Assembly: GCF_041729615.1 (NCBI RefSeq)
Contig: NZ_CP154874.1
Location: 5,001 to 69,000 of the forward strand
Source of the DNA: Pseudomonas alcaligenes
GTDB lineage: Bacteria > Pseudomonadota > Gammaproteobacteria > Pseudomonadales > Pseudomonadaceae
Direction of reading: 5' to 3'
DNA: 64,000 nt
Made by a program: the position numbers and the translations under genes. Positions 48,087-58,299 of this stretch are shown piece after piece; the stretch's first letter is position 1, and each line of letters opens with the position of its first letter. The notes beneath the pieces were generated by a model. It saw only the letters and a program-made list of their open reading frames with translations. It was not told the DNA's origin and ran no database searches.

Positions 48087-49409
48087 GTGGACCTGTTCCG
48101 CTCCACCCCCGTCGCCCAGCCCCTGGCCGCGCGCCTGCGCGCCACCAGCCTGGACGAGTATGTCGGACAGGAGCACGTGCTGGGGCAGGGCAAGCCGCTG
48201 CGCGAGGCGCTGGAGCAGGGCGCCCTGCACTCGATGATCTTCTGGGGGCCGCCCGGGGTTGGCAAGACCACTCTGGCCAGGCTGCTGGCGCAGGTGTCCG
48301 ACGCGCACTTCGAGACGATTTCCGCCGTGCTGTCCGGGGTCAAGGAAATCCGCCAGGCAGTCGAGGTGGCCAAGCAGCAGGCCGCCCAGTACGGCCGGCG
48401 CACCATCCTCTTCGTCGACGAGGTGCACCGCTTCAACAAGAGCCAGCAGGATGCCTTCCTGCCTTATGTCGAAGACGGCACGCTGATCTTCATCGGCGCC
48501 ACCACCGAGAATCCGTCCTTCGAGCTGAACAATGCGCTGCTCTCGCGCGCTCGCGTGTATGTGCTGAAGAGCCTGGACGAGGCGGCCATGCGCAAGCTGG
48601 TGGCGCGCGCGCTGGGCGAGGACAAGGGCCTGGGCAAGCGCAATCTGGCGCTGCCCGAGGAGAGCTTCCAGATCCTCCTGGCTGCCGCCGACGGCGATGG
48701 CCGGCGCCTGCTCAACCTGCTGGAAAACGCCGCCGACCTGGCCGAGGACGGCGGCGAGATGGGTCCGGAGCTGCTGCACAACCTGCTGGGCGACAGCCGC
48801 CGGCGTTTCGACAAGGGTGGCGAGGCCTTCTACGACCAGATTTCTGCGCTGCACAAATCGGTGCGCGGCTCCAATCCGGACGCCGCCCTGTACTGGTATG
48901 CGCGCATGCTCGACGGTGGCTGCGACCCGCTGTACTTGGCCCGGCGCGTGGTGCGCATGGCCAGCGAGGACATCGGCAACGCCGACCCGCGTGCCCTGAC
49001 CCTGTGCCTCAATGCCTGGGACGTGCAGGAGCGCCTCGGCAGTCCCGAGGGTGAGCTAGCGGTGGCCCAGGCCATTGTCTACCTGGCCTGCGCGCCGAAG
49101 AGCAACGCGGTGTACATGGGCTTCAAGGCGGCCATGCGCGATGCCGCCGAGCACGGCTCGCTGGAAGTGCCGCTGCACCTGCGCAACGCGCCGACCAGGT
49201 TGATGAGGGAGCTGGGCTACGGCGAGGAGTACCGCTACGCCCACGACGAGCCGGATGCCTACGCCGCCGGTGAGGACTATTTCCCCGAGGAACTGCAGCC
49301 GCGTCGCTACTACGAGCCGGTGCCGCGCGGGCTGGAGCTGAAGATTCGCGAAAAGCTCGAGCGCCTGGCCCAGCTGGACCGGCAGAGCCCGCGGAGACGC
49401 CGCCCATGA
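48087..49409 (+). CDS. rarA: Replication-associated recombination protein RarA (MgsA)
   Basis: A 440-residue AAA+ protein of the clamp-loader type acting at stalled replication forks. Walker [10 protein letters not shown] (about 53-61), Walker [11 protein letters not shown], sensor 1 [12 protein letters not shown], and a C-terminal tetramerisation domain. The start is GTG 48087 (VDLFRSTPV), 17 nt after lolA. The stop overlaps crcB by 4 nt. Confidence 0.94.
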   Translation: MDLFRSTPVAQPLAARLRATSLDEYVGQEHVLGQGKPLREALEQGALHSMIFWGPPGVGKTTLARLLAQVSDAHFETISAVLSGVKEIRQAVEVAKQQAAQYGRRTILFVDEVHRFNKSQQDAFLPYVEDGTLIFIGATTENPSFELNNALLSRARVYVLKSLDEAAMRKLVARALGEDKGLGKRNLALPEESFQILLAAADGDGRRLLNLLENAADLAEDGGEMGPELLHNLLGDSRRRFDKGGEAFYDQISALHKSVRGSNPDAALYWYARMLDGGCDPLYLARRVVRMASEDIGNADPRALTLCLNAWDVQERLGSPEGELAVAQAIVYLACAPKSNAVYMGFKAAMRDAAEHGSLEVPLHLRNAPTRLMRELGYGEEYRYAHDEPDAYAAGEDYFPEELQPRRYYEPVPRGLELKIREKLERLAQLDRQSPRRRRP

Positions 49410-49777
49410 TGCAGGTCGTACTGGCCGTGGCCGCCGGCGGTGCCGCCGGCTCCGTACTGCGTTTCCTCACCAGTGCCTGGGTGGTCGCGCACTGGCCGCG
49501 GCATTACTACCTGGCGACCCTGGCGGTGAACCTGGTCGGCTGCTTTCTGATTGGTCTTCTCTCGGCGCTGTTCCTGGCCCGGACCGATCTGCCCTTGGCA
49601 CTGCGCACTGGACTGATCACGGGCGTGCTCGGCGGATTGACGACCTTTTCCAGCTTCAGCCTGGAGGTGCTGCGGCTGTTCGAGAACGGCCAGCCGGGCG
49701 TGGCCATCGCCTATCTGCTGAGCAGCCTGCTCGGTGGTTTGCTGGCGGCCTGGGGTGGGATGCTGCTGGTGCGCTGA
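49406..49777 (+). CDS. crcB: Fluoride efflux channel CrcB/Fluc
   Basis: A 123-residue, four-TM dual-topology fluoride channel. The pore Asn is in [12 protein letters not shown] (about 43), and the TM3 break with Phe box and central Na+ site reads [16 protein letters not shown] (about 70-85). Start ATGA overlaps rarA. I see no fluoride riboswitch upstream, which the overlap would leave no room for. Confidence 0.94.
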   Translation: MMQVVLAVAAGGAAGSVLRFLTSAWVVAHWPRHYYLATLAVNLVGCFLIGLLSALFLARTDLPLALRTGLITGVLGGLTTFSSFSLEVLRLFENGQPGVAIAYLLSSLLGGLLAAWGGMLLVR

Positions 49778-49820
49778 ACTAGCGCCTGCGCTTCGTCGGC
49801 CCAGGCTTGTGAGCTACTGA

Positions 49821-51209
<1,389 letters not shown>

Positions 51210-51231
51210 GCCGATCGCACATGCACAATGG

Positions 51232-51260
51232 CGGGGTGGCGATGGCCACCCCGTTTTTTT
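51232..51260 (+). terminator. Terminator after serS
   Basis: Perfect stem cggggtggc / gccaccccg, loop gatg, then seven T. Rho-independent stop 23 nt after serS. Confidence 0.92.
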
Positions 51261-51280
51261 ACCTCGGGAGAGGCTGAGTC

Positions 51281-52657
51281 ATGGATTTCCTTCCGCTGTT
51301 CCACAAACTCCAGGGGCGTGTCGTGCTGGTCGTCGGCGGCGGCGAGGTCGCGCTGCGCAAGGCGCGCCTGCTGAGCGACGCCGGCGGCCAGTTGCGCGTG
51401 GTGGCGCCGGAGGTGCGTGGCGAACTCACCGCGCTGGCCGGCGAAGGCCGTGTGCATCTGCGCGGCTATGACAGCGCCGACCTGCAGGGCGTGGCGCTGG
51501 TGATCGCCGCCACCGATGACGAGCCGCTCAACGCGCGCATCTCGGCCGAGGCGCAGGCGCTGGGCATTCCGGTCAACGTGGTGGACGCGCCGGCACTGTG
51601 CAGCGTGATCTTCCCGGCCATCGTCGACCGCTCGCCGCTGATAGTCGCCGTCACCAGCGGCGGCGACGCGCCGGTGCTGGCGCGACTGATCCGCGCCAAG
51701 ATCGAGACCTGGATCCCGTCCACCTATGGCCAGCTGGCCAGCCTGGCGAAGAAATTCCGCGAGCGGGTCAAGCAGCTGTTCCCCGACGTGCAGCAACGCC
51801 GGGTGTTCTGGGAAGACGTGTTCCAGGGGCAGATCGCCGAGAGCGTGTTCGCCGGCAAGCTGGGCGAGGGCGAACGCCTGCTCGAGGCCAAGATCGCCGG
51901 TGCCGCGCCGCGTGCGCTGGGCGAGGTGTACCTGGTCGGCGCCGGCCCGGGTGATCCCGACCTGCTGACCTTCCGTGCCCTGCGCCTGATGCAGCAGGCC
52001 GACGTGGTGCTCTACGACCGCCTGGTGGCGCCGCCGATCATCGAGCTGTGCCGCCGCGATGCCGAGCGCATCTACGTCGGCAAACGCCGCGCCGAGCATG
52101 CGGTGCCGCAGGAGGAGATCAATCAGCTGCTGGTCGACCTGGCCAAGCAGGGCAAGCGCGTGCTGCGCCTGAAGGGCGGCGACCCCTTTATCTTCGGTCG
52201 TGGTGGCGAGGAGATCGAGCAACTGGCCGCCGAGGGCATCCCGTTCCAGGTGGTGCCGGGCATCACCGCCGCCTCTGGCTGCGCCGCTTACGCCGGCATC
52301 CCGCTGACTCACCGTGACCATGCCCAGTCGGTGCGTTTCGTCACCGGCCACCTCAAGGATGGCAGCACCGACCTGCCCTGGACCGACCTGGTGGCACCGG
52401 GGCAGACCCTGGTGTTCTACATGGGCCTAGTTGGCCTGCCGCAGATCTGCCAGGCCCTGATCGACCACGGGCGGGCTGCCGACACCCCGGCGGCGCTGGT
52501 GCAGCAGGGCACCACGCAGAATCAGCGAGTGTTCACCGGCACCCTGGCCAACCTGCCGCAGCTGGTGGCCGAGCATGAGGTGCACGCGCCCACGCTGGTG
52601 ATCGTCGGCGAGGTGGTGACCCTGCGCGAGAAGCTGGCCTGGTTCGACAAGGGCTGA
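51281..52657 (+). CDS. cysG: Siroheme synthase (uroporphyrinogen methyltransferase / precorrin-2 dehydrogenase-ferrochelatase)
   Basis: A 458-residue trifunctional enzyme. The N-terminal CysGB half (1-205: [21 protein letters not shown] motif, then [22 protein letters not shown]) does dehydrogenation and iron insertion. The C-terminal CysGA half (about 215-455: [59 protein letters not shown]) is the SAM methyltransferase. Makes siroheme for sulfite and nitrite reductases. Confidence 0.96.
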   Translation: MDFLPLFHKLQGRVVLVVGGGEVALRKARLLSDAGGQLRVVAPEVRGELTALAGEGRVHLRGYDSADLQGVALVIAATDDEPLNARISAEAQALGIPVNVVDAPALCSVIFPAIVDRSPLIVAVTSGGDAPVLARLIRAKIETWIPSTYGQLASLAKKFRERVKQLFPDVQQRRVFWEDVFQGQIAESVFAGKLGEGERLLEAKIAGAAPRALGEVYLVGAGPGDPDLLTFRALRLMQQADVVLYDRLVAPPIIELCRRDAERIYVGKRRAEHAVPQEEINQLLVDLAKQGKRVLRLKGGDPFIFGRGGEEIEQLAAEGIPFQVVPGITAASGCAAYAGIPLTHRDHAQSVRFVTGHLKDGSTDLPWTDLVAPGQTLVFYMGLVGLPQICQALIDHGRAADTPAALVQQGTTQNQRVFTGTLANLPQLVAEHEVHAPTLVIVGEVVTLREKLAWFDKG

Positions 52658-52660
52658 GAG

Positions 52661-53635
52661 CTAGCGGCGCGCCTGCCAGATCGCTTCGGCGCGGGTGAAC
52701 GCCGCTTCGCGTGGCTCGCCCAGGCCGCGCAGGGCCAGGGCCAGGGTGCTGAGCACGGCCAGGCGGCCGTAGCTGTCCTCCGCCTCGCCGCGCCAGAAGG
52801 CGAGCAGGTGCTGCGGGTCCAGGCTGTCCGGCTTGACGTGGCGCTGCGCCGACAGCGCCGGCCATTCCTCGTCCCAGTTCGCGCCGTTCTCGGTGCCGTA
52901 CAGGTGGCAGATACCGTCCGGGTTGACCTCGATCTCGCCGCCTTCGCCCTTGATCACGATGGCGTGATCGCCGAGCAACTGGCTGGCCTCGCGGTGCACC
53001 GCCTGGTAGCCGGGATGGAAGATGCTCTGCAGGCCGACCCGCGCACCCAGCGGATTGAGGAGGCGCGCCAGCGAGTGGATCGGCGAACGCAGGCCGAGGG
53101 TATTGCGCAGGTTGATCATCCGCTGCAGCTGCGGCGCCCAGGCGCCCAGCGGGATAAAGGCCAGGCTGTGCTCATCCAGCGCCTCACCGGCCTCGCTCCA
53201 GTCGCCACACAGAGGAATCTCCAGCGTCTGCAGCAGCTGCTCGCTGTACAGGCGGCCGGCAGTATGGGCGCCGCCGCCGTGGATCAGAATGCGCACGCCA
53301 CTGGCCGCCAGGGCCTTGATCGCCAGCAGGTACCAGGGCAGGTGGCGCTTCTTGCCGGCATAGGTGGGCCAGTCGATATCCACGCGGATCGGCGGCGCCT
53401 GCAGGCGCGCACGGAGCGCTTCGGTGAAACCGGCCAGCTCCTCGGCGCTTTCCTCCTTGTGCCGCAGCAGCATGAGGAAGGCGCCCAGCTGGGTGTCCTC
53501 GACCTTGCCGTCGAGCAGCATGCCCATGGCTTCGCGGGCTTCCTCGCGGGTCATGCTGCGCGCGCCGCGCTTGCCCTTGCCGAGGATGCGCACGAACTGG
53601 GCGAAGGGGTGTTCCGGTGGGGTGACGAGGTTCAT
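52661..53635 (-). CDS. ybiB: TrpD2/YbiB-type glycosyltransferase-fold DNA-binding protein
   Basis: A 324-residue homologue of anthranilate phosphoribosyltransferase that lacks that activity in studied members and binds nucleic acid instead. Family segments: QFVRILGKGKRGARSMTREEA at the N terminus, VRILIHGGGAHTAGRLYSEQLLQ, and a GEGGEIEVNPDG loop. It is the last gene of the tusDCBE-ybiB chain, overlapping tusE by 4 nt, and is convergent with cysG across 3 nt. Confidence 0.88.
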   Translation of the reverse strand: MNLVTPPEHPFAQFVRILGKGKRGARSMTREEAREAMGMLLDGKVEDTQLGAFLMLLRHKEESAEELAGFTEALRARLQAPPIRVDIDWPTYAGKKRHLPWYLLAIKALAASGVRILIHGGGAHTAGRLYSEQLLQTLEIPLCGDWSEAGEALDEHSLAFIPLGAWAPQLQRMINLRNTLGLRSPIHSLARLLNPLGARVGLQSIFHPGYQAVHREASQLLGDHAIVIKGEGGEIEVNPDGICHLYGTENGANWDEEWPALSAQRHVKPDSLDPQHLLAFWRGEAEDSYGRLAVLSTLALALRGLGEPREAAFTRAEAIWQARR

Positions 53636-53967
53636 AGGCAGTTCGTGGGCTTCGGCAGGCCGGCCAGCTTGGCGGCGAGTTTTGCGGGAGTGCCCTTGAA
53701 CAGGCGGTTGAGGTGCAGGCTGTTGCCCTTGTCCGGGCCCAGCTTGAGGGCGACGTACTTGATCAGCGGGCGGGTGGCCGGCGACAGCTGGAACTCGGCA
53801 TAGAAGCCACGCAGCAGTTCGAGGATTTCCCAGTGCTCGGCGGTCAGTTCCAGCTCCTCCCGCTGAGCCAGGGCTTCGGCGGTGGCGGGCGACCAGTCGG
53901 CCAGCTCCACCAGGTAGCCGTCCTTGTCCAGGGCGATTTCGCGCCCGTCGATGCGCAGTGCCGTCAT
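53632..53967 (-). CDS. tusE: Sulfurtransferase TusE (DsrC family)
   Basis: A 111-residue sulfur carrier of the tRNA 2-thiolation relay. It accepts persulfide from TusBCD and hands it to MnmA. The conserved penultimate Cys is present (KPTNCL end). Core motif TAEHWEILELLRGFYAEFQLSPATRPLIKYVA is typical of DsrC/TusE. A single C-terminal Cys (no second DsrC Cys ten residues earlier) supports TusE rather than sulfite-reductase DsrC. Confidence 0.93.
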   Translation of the reverse strand: MTALRIDGREIALDKDGYLVELADWSPATAEALAQREELELTAEHWEILELLRGFYAEFQLSPATRPLIKYVALKLGPDKGNSLHLNRLFKGTPAKLAAKLAGLPKPTNCL

Positions 53968-54263
53968 AGCCAGCTGTTGACCTTGGCGTAGCGGCCACAG
54001 AGCTCGACGAAGGCCGGGTAGTCGATGGCCTGGGCGCGGGCTGGCGCGCTCAGGGCGCGGGCCTGCAGGTCCTCTTCCAGGGCGTACAGGGCGATGCTGG
54101 CGGGCATCAGCTCCAGCGCCTGCAGCTGGGCGGTACCGGGCTGCAGGGCGTAGACCGCATCGCCGGTCAGCAATAGGCCGTCGTCGGCACCGAGCAGGCG
54201 CAGGCAGCTGCCTAGGCGGCTGTCGCTGAAGGGGGAGTGGGAGAGCAGGTGCAGGGTCGCCAT
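53964..54263 (-). CDS. tusB: Sulfurtransferase complex subunit TusB
   Basis: A 99-residue DsrH-family subunit of the TusBCD hexamer. Starts MATLHLLSHSPFSDSRLGSC and ends in the family-like FVELCGRYAKVNSWL. It overlaps tusE by 4 nt and tusC by 1 nt. Confidence 0.92.
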   Translation of the reverse strand: MATLHLLSHSPFSDSRLGSCLRLLGADDGLLLTGDAVYALQPGTAQLQALELMPASIALYALEEDLQARALSAPARAQAIDYPAFVELCGRYAKVNSWL

Positions 54264-54622
54264 CAGATCGTCACCACATGGTCGAAACGGTCGAGCAGCA
54301 AGGTCAGGGCGGCATCGTCCAGCGCCTGTGCCGGCAGTGCCAGCTGCGCTTCACCCAGGCCGCGTTCGCTCAGGCTGCGGCCGGAGACATATAGCTCCTC
54401 CACGCCGAACAGCGGCAGGGCCTGCAGGTTGGCGGTCAGGTCCTTCTGCTGCAGCGCGCCGGGTTGCTGGCCGGCGAGCAGCTGGAATACGCCGTCGTCG
54501 AGAAACAGCATGGCCAGCGGCAGATCGAAGGCGCCACCGGCCAGGGCGATGTCCAGCGCCTCGCGGGCGGCGGGGCCAGCCCAGGGCGCCTGGCGGCTGA
54601 TGATCAGCATCGACTTGCCCAT
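54263..54622 (-). CDS. tusC: Sulfurtransferase complex subunit TusC
   Basis: A 119-residue DsrF-family subunit. Typical segments: SMLIISRQAPWAGPAAREALDIALAGGAFD and LAMLFLDDGVFQLLAGQ. It sits between tusD and tusB with one-base overlaps (TGATG). Confidence 0.92.
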   Translation of the reverse strand: MGKSMLIISRQAPWAGPAAREALDIALAGGAFDLPLAMLFLDDGVFQLLAGQQPGALQQKDLTANLQALPLFGVEELYVSGRSLSERGLGEAQLALPAQALDDAALTLLLDRFDHVVTI

Positions 54623-55014
54623 CACTGACCTCCGAAACAGAGCAGACGGTCTGCGGTTTGCGCCGCCTCGTGCAGTTGGCCGAGGCCGGACAGCTCCCAG
54701 GGGGCAGGGAGGTTGGCGGCCGGCTTGCCATAGCGCTGCGCCTCTTCGGCATTGAGAACGCCGCGGCGTAGGGCGGCGGCGATACAGACCACGGCGTCCA
54801 GCTGATGCTGCTGCACGAATTCGCGCCATTCGCTTGGCAGGTCGAGTTCGTCCTGCGGACTCACCACATTGCTGGAAGCGCTGTGCACACCATCCTGATA
54901 GAAGAACAGGCGAACGATCTCGTGGCCGCCCGCCAGCGCCGCCTGGGCGAAGCGCAGGGCACGGCGCGAGGAGGGCGCATGGCCGGGGGCGAACAGGGCG
55001 ATGGCGAACTTCAT
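54622..55014 (-). CDS. tusD: Sulfurtransferase complex subunit TusD
   Basis: A 130-residue DsrE-family subunit, the sulfur-receiving member of TusBCD. The active Cys is C77 in DAVVCIAAALRRGV, and FFYQDGVHSASS near 37-48 is family-typical. First gene of the tusDCBE-ybiB chain. Confidence 0.93.
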   Translation of the reverse strand: MKFAIALFAPGHAPSSRRALRFAQAALAGGHEIVRLFFYQDGVHSASSNVVSPQDELDLPSEWREFVQQHQLDAVVCIAAALRRGVLNAEEAQRYGKPAANLPAPWELSGLGQLHEAAQTADRLLCFGGQ

Positions 55015-55063
55015 GGTGGATCTGCGGCTGTTGCGATGGCGCCATGATAAACGCCGGGGCATG

Positions 55064-55085
55064 AAAAAGCCCGCCGAAGCGGGCT
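55064..55085 (-). terminator. Terminator downstream of the BAX-inhibitor-1 family gene
   Basis: Stem agcccgc / gcgggct with a GNRA-like loop, followed by ttttt on the minus strand, 20 nt past the stop at 55105. Confidence 0.85.
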
Positions 55086-55104
55086 CGTTCAGGGCTTTGG
55101 CGAA

Positions 55105-55773
55105 TCAGTCGTCGCTGCCCATGATGCCGAACAGCTGCAGCAGGCTGACGAACAGGTTGTAGATCGACACGTACAGGCCGATGGTGGCCATCACGTAGTT
55201 GCGCTCGCCGCCGTGGATGATGGCGCTGGTCTCGTAGAGGATGCAGGCCGAGGCGAACAGCACGAAGCCGGCGCTGATGGCCAGGTGCAGGCCGCTGATG
55301 TCGAACAGCCAGGCCACCAGCATGGCGCCCAGCAGGACGAAGCAGCCGGCGGTGATGAAGCCGCCGAGGAAGCTCATGTCCTTGCGAGTGGTCAGCACGT
55401 AGGCGGACAGGCCGAAGAACACCAAGGCGGTCATGCCCAGGGCACTGGCGATCACTTCGCCGCCATTGGCCATGCCCAAGTAGCGGTTGAGGATCGGGCC
55501 CAGCACGTAGCCCATGAAGCCAGTCAGGGCGAAGGTGCTGAGCAGGCCCCAGCCGCTGTTGCGCAGCTTGGCGGTGAGGAAGAACAGGCCGTAGAAGCCG
55601 ACCAGGGTGATGATGAAGCCCGGATGCGGCAGGTTCAGCTGGGCGCTGAAGAAGGCGCAGAGCGCACTGAACACGAGCGTCATGGCCAGCAGGCCATAGG
55701 TGTTGCGCAGGACCTTGCTGACTTCCAGCTGGTCCGCCTGCGCATGGGCGAGTGTGTAGTCTTGTTCGTGCAT
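55105..55773 (-). CDS. BAX inhibitor-1 / YccA family membrane protein
   Basis: A 222-residue inner-membrane protein with seven TM helices after a hydrophilic N terminus (1-22). The BI-1 signature pattern is seen in the loop NGGEVIASALGMTALVFFGLSAYVLTTRKDMSFLGG and the final NLFVSLLQLFGIMGSDD with the acidic C-terminal end. YccA-type members modulate FtsH. aggaggg ribosome site 6 nt before the ATG. Next to the tus genes as in E. coli. Confidence 0.88.
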   Translation of the reverse strand: MHEQDYTLAHAQADQLEVSKVLRNTYGLLAMTLVFSALCAFFSAQLNLPHPGFIITLVGFYGLFFLTAKLRNSGWGLLSTFALTGFMGYVLGPILNRYLGMANGGEVIASALGMTALVFFGLSAYVLTTRKDMSFLGGFITAGCFVLLGAMLVAWLFDISGLHLAISAGFVLFASACILYETSAIIHGGERNYVMATIGLYVSIYNLFVSLLQLFGIMGSDD

Positions 55774-55850
55774 GGCTTCCCTCCTGAGGGGTGAAAATCC
55801 GTGGTCAGGCCGATCATAGCAGAGCGCTTGTGGCTGCCAATGCCGAGAGT

Positions 55851-55878
55851 TTGACAGTGTGTTGCGTTCCGGTAGTAT
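55851..55878 (+). promoter_or_regulatory. tRNA-Ser promoter
   Basis: TTGACA (55851-55856), a 16-nt spacer and TAGTAT (55873-55878) form a near-consensus sigma70 promoter. It ends 16 nt before the tRNA-Ser fragment and would transcribe both the fragment and the complete tRNA-Ser behind it. Confidence 0.7.
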
Positions 55879-55894
55879 GGCGGCCCGCGAATGC

Positions 55895-55935
55895 GGAGGT
55901 GTGGCCGAGTGGTTTAAGGCAGCGGTCTTGAAAAC
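55895..55935 (+). pseudogene. tRNA-Ser(UGA), 5' part only, cut in the anticodon stem
   Basis: 41 nt equal the acceptor 5' strand (ggaggtg), D arm (ggccgagtggtttaaggc) and anticodon arm up to gcggtCTTGAAAac of a class II tRNA-Ser. The expected stem closure, variable arm, T arm and CCA are missing and unrelated sequence begins at 55936. It shares the 13-mer cggtcttgaaaac with the intact gene behind it. I read it as the host half of the attachment site. Confidence 0.85.
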
Positions 55936-55952
55936 AGTTGTAACTAGAATTA

Positions 55953-56040
55953 GGAAGCGTGGCAGAGCGGTTGAATGCACCGGTCTTGAAAACCGGCGAT
56001 GGGCGACCATCCGTGAGTTCGAATCTCACCGCTTCCGCCA
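55953..56040 (+). tRNA. tRNA-Ser(UGA), complete
   Basis: 88 nt fold as a class II tRNA. Acceptor ggaagcg/cgcttcc with encoded gCCA, D arm, anticodon stem ccggt/accgg with loop CTTGAAA (anticodon TGA at 55987-55989), a long variable arm (cgatgggcgaccatcc) and T arm gtgagTTCGAATctcac. Its acceptor differs from the fragment at 55895 (ggaagcg against ggaggtg), so it is not a simple duplication. Only 17 nt separate the two, so it probably uses the fragment's promoter. Confidence 0.95.
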
Positions 56041-56098
56041 ATAAAAACAAGCACTTAGCGCAGGTCTGTCGATATGCAAAGTGCTTGAGGCAAGCAAA

Positions 56099-56125
56099 GA
56101 AAAGCCCCGCTCGTCGGGGCTTTTC
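56099..56125 (+). terminator. Terminator after tRNA-Ser
   Basis: Stem gaaaagcccc / ggggcttttc with T-rich tail, about 60 nt past the tRNA. An upstream hairpin (aagcactt 56049-56056 with aagtgctt from 56079) lies between. Confidence 0.85.
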
Positions 56126-56282
56126 TCTATGGGGCTGAAAAGCGTGTCATAAGCACACCGTAAGCCCTAAGCGAAGAACGCAGCGTGCCGGTATACGAGC
56201 TAAGGCATGCGTCCTATGCTGTGTGCCGTTGCATGACAGACAAGGCGGAATGATGAGGAATGGTGTTGCAGGAGTTCTTGAA

Positions 56283-57239
56283 GTGACGAACCTGGAGGCG
56301 CTTTCGCTCGACTATCAAAGTCGTGCCTATCGCCACACGGCAATCGTCCACGCTGACTGCTTCGAGTGGCTGGGGCGTCTGCCTGAGAACACGTTGCACG
56401 CTATCGTTACCGACCCGCCCTATGGCGTGAAGGAATACGACTTCGACCAGCTTGAGAAGAAGGAAAACGGCAACGGGGGCATCTGGCGCATACCGCCATC
56501 GTTCGACGGGCACGTCCGCTCACCGCTGCCGCGCTTCACTGCGCTAGACAAGAAGGAGCGTGATTCAATTGACCGCTTCTTTTTCGAGTGGGGCAAGCAA
56601 GTGATGCACGCGCTGCGTCCGGGCGGCCATGTGATCCTCGCCAGCAATTCCTTCCTGTCTCAACTCGTATTCAATGCTCTAGTTCGCAGCGGCCTAGAGT
56701 TCAGGGGCGAGATGATCCGCCTCGTCCGTACCATGCGCGGGGGCGACCGCCCTAAGAATGCCGAAAACGAGTTCCCCGACGTATGCTCGATGCCGCGCGG
56801 GTGCTATGAACCGTGGGGCATCTTCCGCAAGCCGATTCCCGCCAAGATGACTGTCGCGGAGTGCTTGCGCACCTACCAGACCGGCGGACTGCGCCGCCTC
56901 GCTGACGGCAACCCGTTCTGTGATGTTGTGGTCAGCGAACGTACCCCGAAGCGCGAGCGCGAGATTGCCGACCACCCCAGCATCAAGCCTCAGTCGTTAA
57001 TGAGGCAACTCGTTCGCGCTGCGCTGCCCTTGGGCGAGGGCATCATTGCTGACCCCTTCCTAGGTTCCGGCTCTACTGTTGCTGCGGCGGAAGCACTAGG
57101 GCTGCAATGCGTCGGCGTCGAGCGGTATCAGGACTATTTCGATATGGCTGGTGAAGCCATCCCGCTGCTCGCCAAGGCTGACGTTCGTTCGTTTACCGCG
57201 AAAGAGGCAGAGCTGGAATCACAACTCCACCTCATCTGA
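56283..57239 (+). CDS. Site-specific DNA methyltransferase (beta-class N6/N4)
   Basis: A 318-residue amino-methyltransferase. The catalytic motif IV DPPY is at residues 44-47 and the SAM motif I DPFLGSGST at 257-265. That order (IV first, I last) is the beta class. A target-recognition stretch lies between. Adenine-N6 or cytosine-N4 cannot be told apart. Start GTG 56283 is preferred because aggag lies 8 nt upstream. In-frame ATGs at 56250 and 56253 are alternatives. It converges with the candidate endonuclease with no gap, the usual layout of a type II R-M pair. Confidence 0.85.
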   Translation: MTNLEALSLDYQSRAYRHTAIVHADCFEWLGRLPENTLHAIVTDPPYGVKEYDFDQLEKKENGNGGIWRIPPSFDGHVRSPLPRFTALDKKERDSIDRFFFEWGKQVMHALRPGGHVILASNSFLSQLVFNALVRSGLEFRGEMIRLVRTMRGGDRPKNAENEFPDVCSMPRGCYEPWGIFRKPIPAKMTVAECLRTYQTGGLRRLADGNPFCDVVVSERTPKREREIADHPSIKPQSLMRQLVRAALPLGEGIIADPFLGSGSTVAAAEALGLQCVGVERYQDYFDMAGEAIPLLAKADVRSFTAKEAELESQLHLI

Positions 57240-57896
57240 TTACATCGGCAAGCCCGGCGCGTTGTAGATCCAGTTCGCCATCATTTTCTGATAGCCGGTG
57301 TTCGTGACGCTAGCCGTGATCGTGCGGCGGCTGGTTTCAGATCGTCCCGCGAACTTCCAATCGTCCTTGGTCAACTGCGCACCGACCACACGGAGGAAAC
57401 GGAAGGGCATCGGCGGCACGCCGTTCGCTACGTCAACGGCGCGGTTGGCGTCAAACATGACGACCATCAGCCAGCAGTCCTCCGCGTTGTGACCCTGCCA
57501 TGACTTCAGGTAGCGCGACCCCTTAACCTCGATTCCAAGGTCGCAATACTGCTGCGAATCGCCGGGGAAGTGCCCAGCCGGAAGAATGTCTGGGTGCCCG
57601 TTGTGATAGCCATTCTTGACCACACCCGGCGAGTGCTTGGGTAGGTTTGCGATGAAGAATTCACCGACGATGCTGCTGAAGTTCGCAGGCATGAGCATCG
57701 TCTCGAAACGCGGAGAACCATTCTCATGCATACGGACGTTCACCATCTGCATGAAGCCGATGAAATCATTCATGGCCGCGCAGACGTGTTCAATCGTCAC
57801 GCCAAACGGAATAACAGCATTAGGGTTGAAGTGTTCGATCCGTACCGGCTCAGGGTTGCAGGCCGCAAATTCGAGTTGTTGTTCTGGCGTCAGCAT
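57240..57896 (-). CDS. Candidate type II restriction endonuclease (PD-(D/E)XK)
   Basis: A 218-residue protein I do not recognise at family level. It has an apparent nuclease core: an N-terminal helix with E79, then P102-D103 (HPDILPAG), then E123-V-K125 (LGIEVKGSRY), a spacing typical of PD-(D/E)XK enzymes. Next to the methyltransferase and tail to tail with it, so a cognate restriction enzyme is the best reading. ATG 57896 is chosen because a ggag and a palindrome lie just upstream. The frame is open a further 39 codons. Recognition sequence unknown. Confidence 0.65.
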   Translation of the reverse strand: MLTPEQQLEFAACNPEPVRIEHFNPNAVIPFGVTIEHVCAAMNDFIGFMQMVNVRMHENGSPRFETMLMPANFSSIVGEFFIANLPKHSPGVVKNGYHNGHPDILPAGHFPGDSQQYCDLGIEVKGSRYLKSWQGHNAEDCWLMVVMFDANRAVDVANGVPPMPFRFLRVVGAQLTKDDWKFAGRSETSRRTITASVTNTGYQKMMANWIYNAPGLPM

Positions 57897-57909
57897 CAGG
57901 CAATAGTCT

Positions 57910-57928
57910 CCATCTATCAAATAGATGG
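57910..57928. promoter_or_regulatory. Perfect palindrome upstream of the candidate restriction gene
   Basis: CCATCTAT-caa-ATAGATGG, 8-bp perfect arms with a 3-nt centre, lies 14 nt before the endonuclease ATG, where a bound repressor would block transcription or translation. The extended reading frame would place it inside the coding region. Function inferred from position. Confidence 0.45.
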
Positions 57929-58299
57929 AATCGTAACCTGATTCAAATGTGCATGATAGCCATTTGATGTTTACGCAGCGCTTACGCCTCGCCCTTGTTA
58001 CCGACCTACCCACAAGCGCAGCAATCGGTTAGCGGGCAAGCCCGAATAACTGTGTGTTTGTCGTTCCTTGCCCACAGCGTGCGCGCCGCTACAGGCTGCG
58101 CAACGGTGCCGCCAATACCCTAGCGGCGGCAGTGTGGTGATCGTCGCCCCAGCCGCCCACTACGCTCGCGCACTCACGACAACGGGCACCACGCGGCACC
58201 CGTTGAAGGCAGCGTCAGACAGGCAGGAGCTTTCCTGTCCCGCTGCTGCGGAGGTTGGATTAACGAGGGACTCGCCGCTATGCCTCGGCTCCCGTGGGA
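57929..58299. other. Intergenic region in the element (no gene)
   Basis: About 370 nt between the endonuclease start and the 58300-58653 gene, both on the minus strand. No open frame is supported. A weak hairpin gacagg/cctgtc lies near 58217-58240. It presumably contains the endonuclease promoter. Confidence 0.55.

Noticed and set aside
53632..53967. DsrC of dissimilatory sulfite reduction instead of TusE
   Set aside because: Only the penultimate Cys is present, and the genes lie with tusBCD and in the same genome region as mnmA, with no dsrAB.
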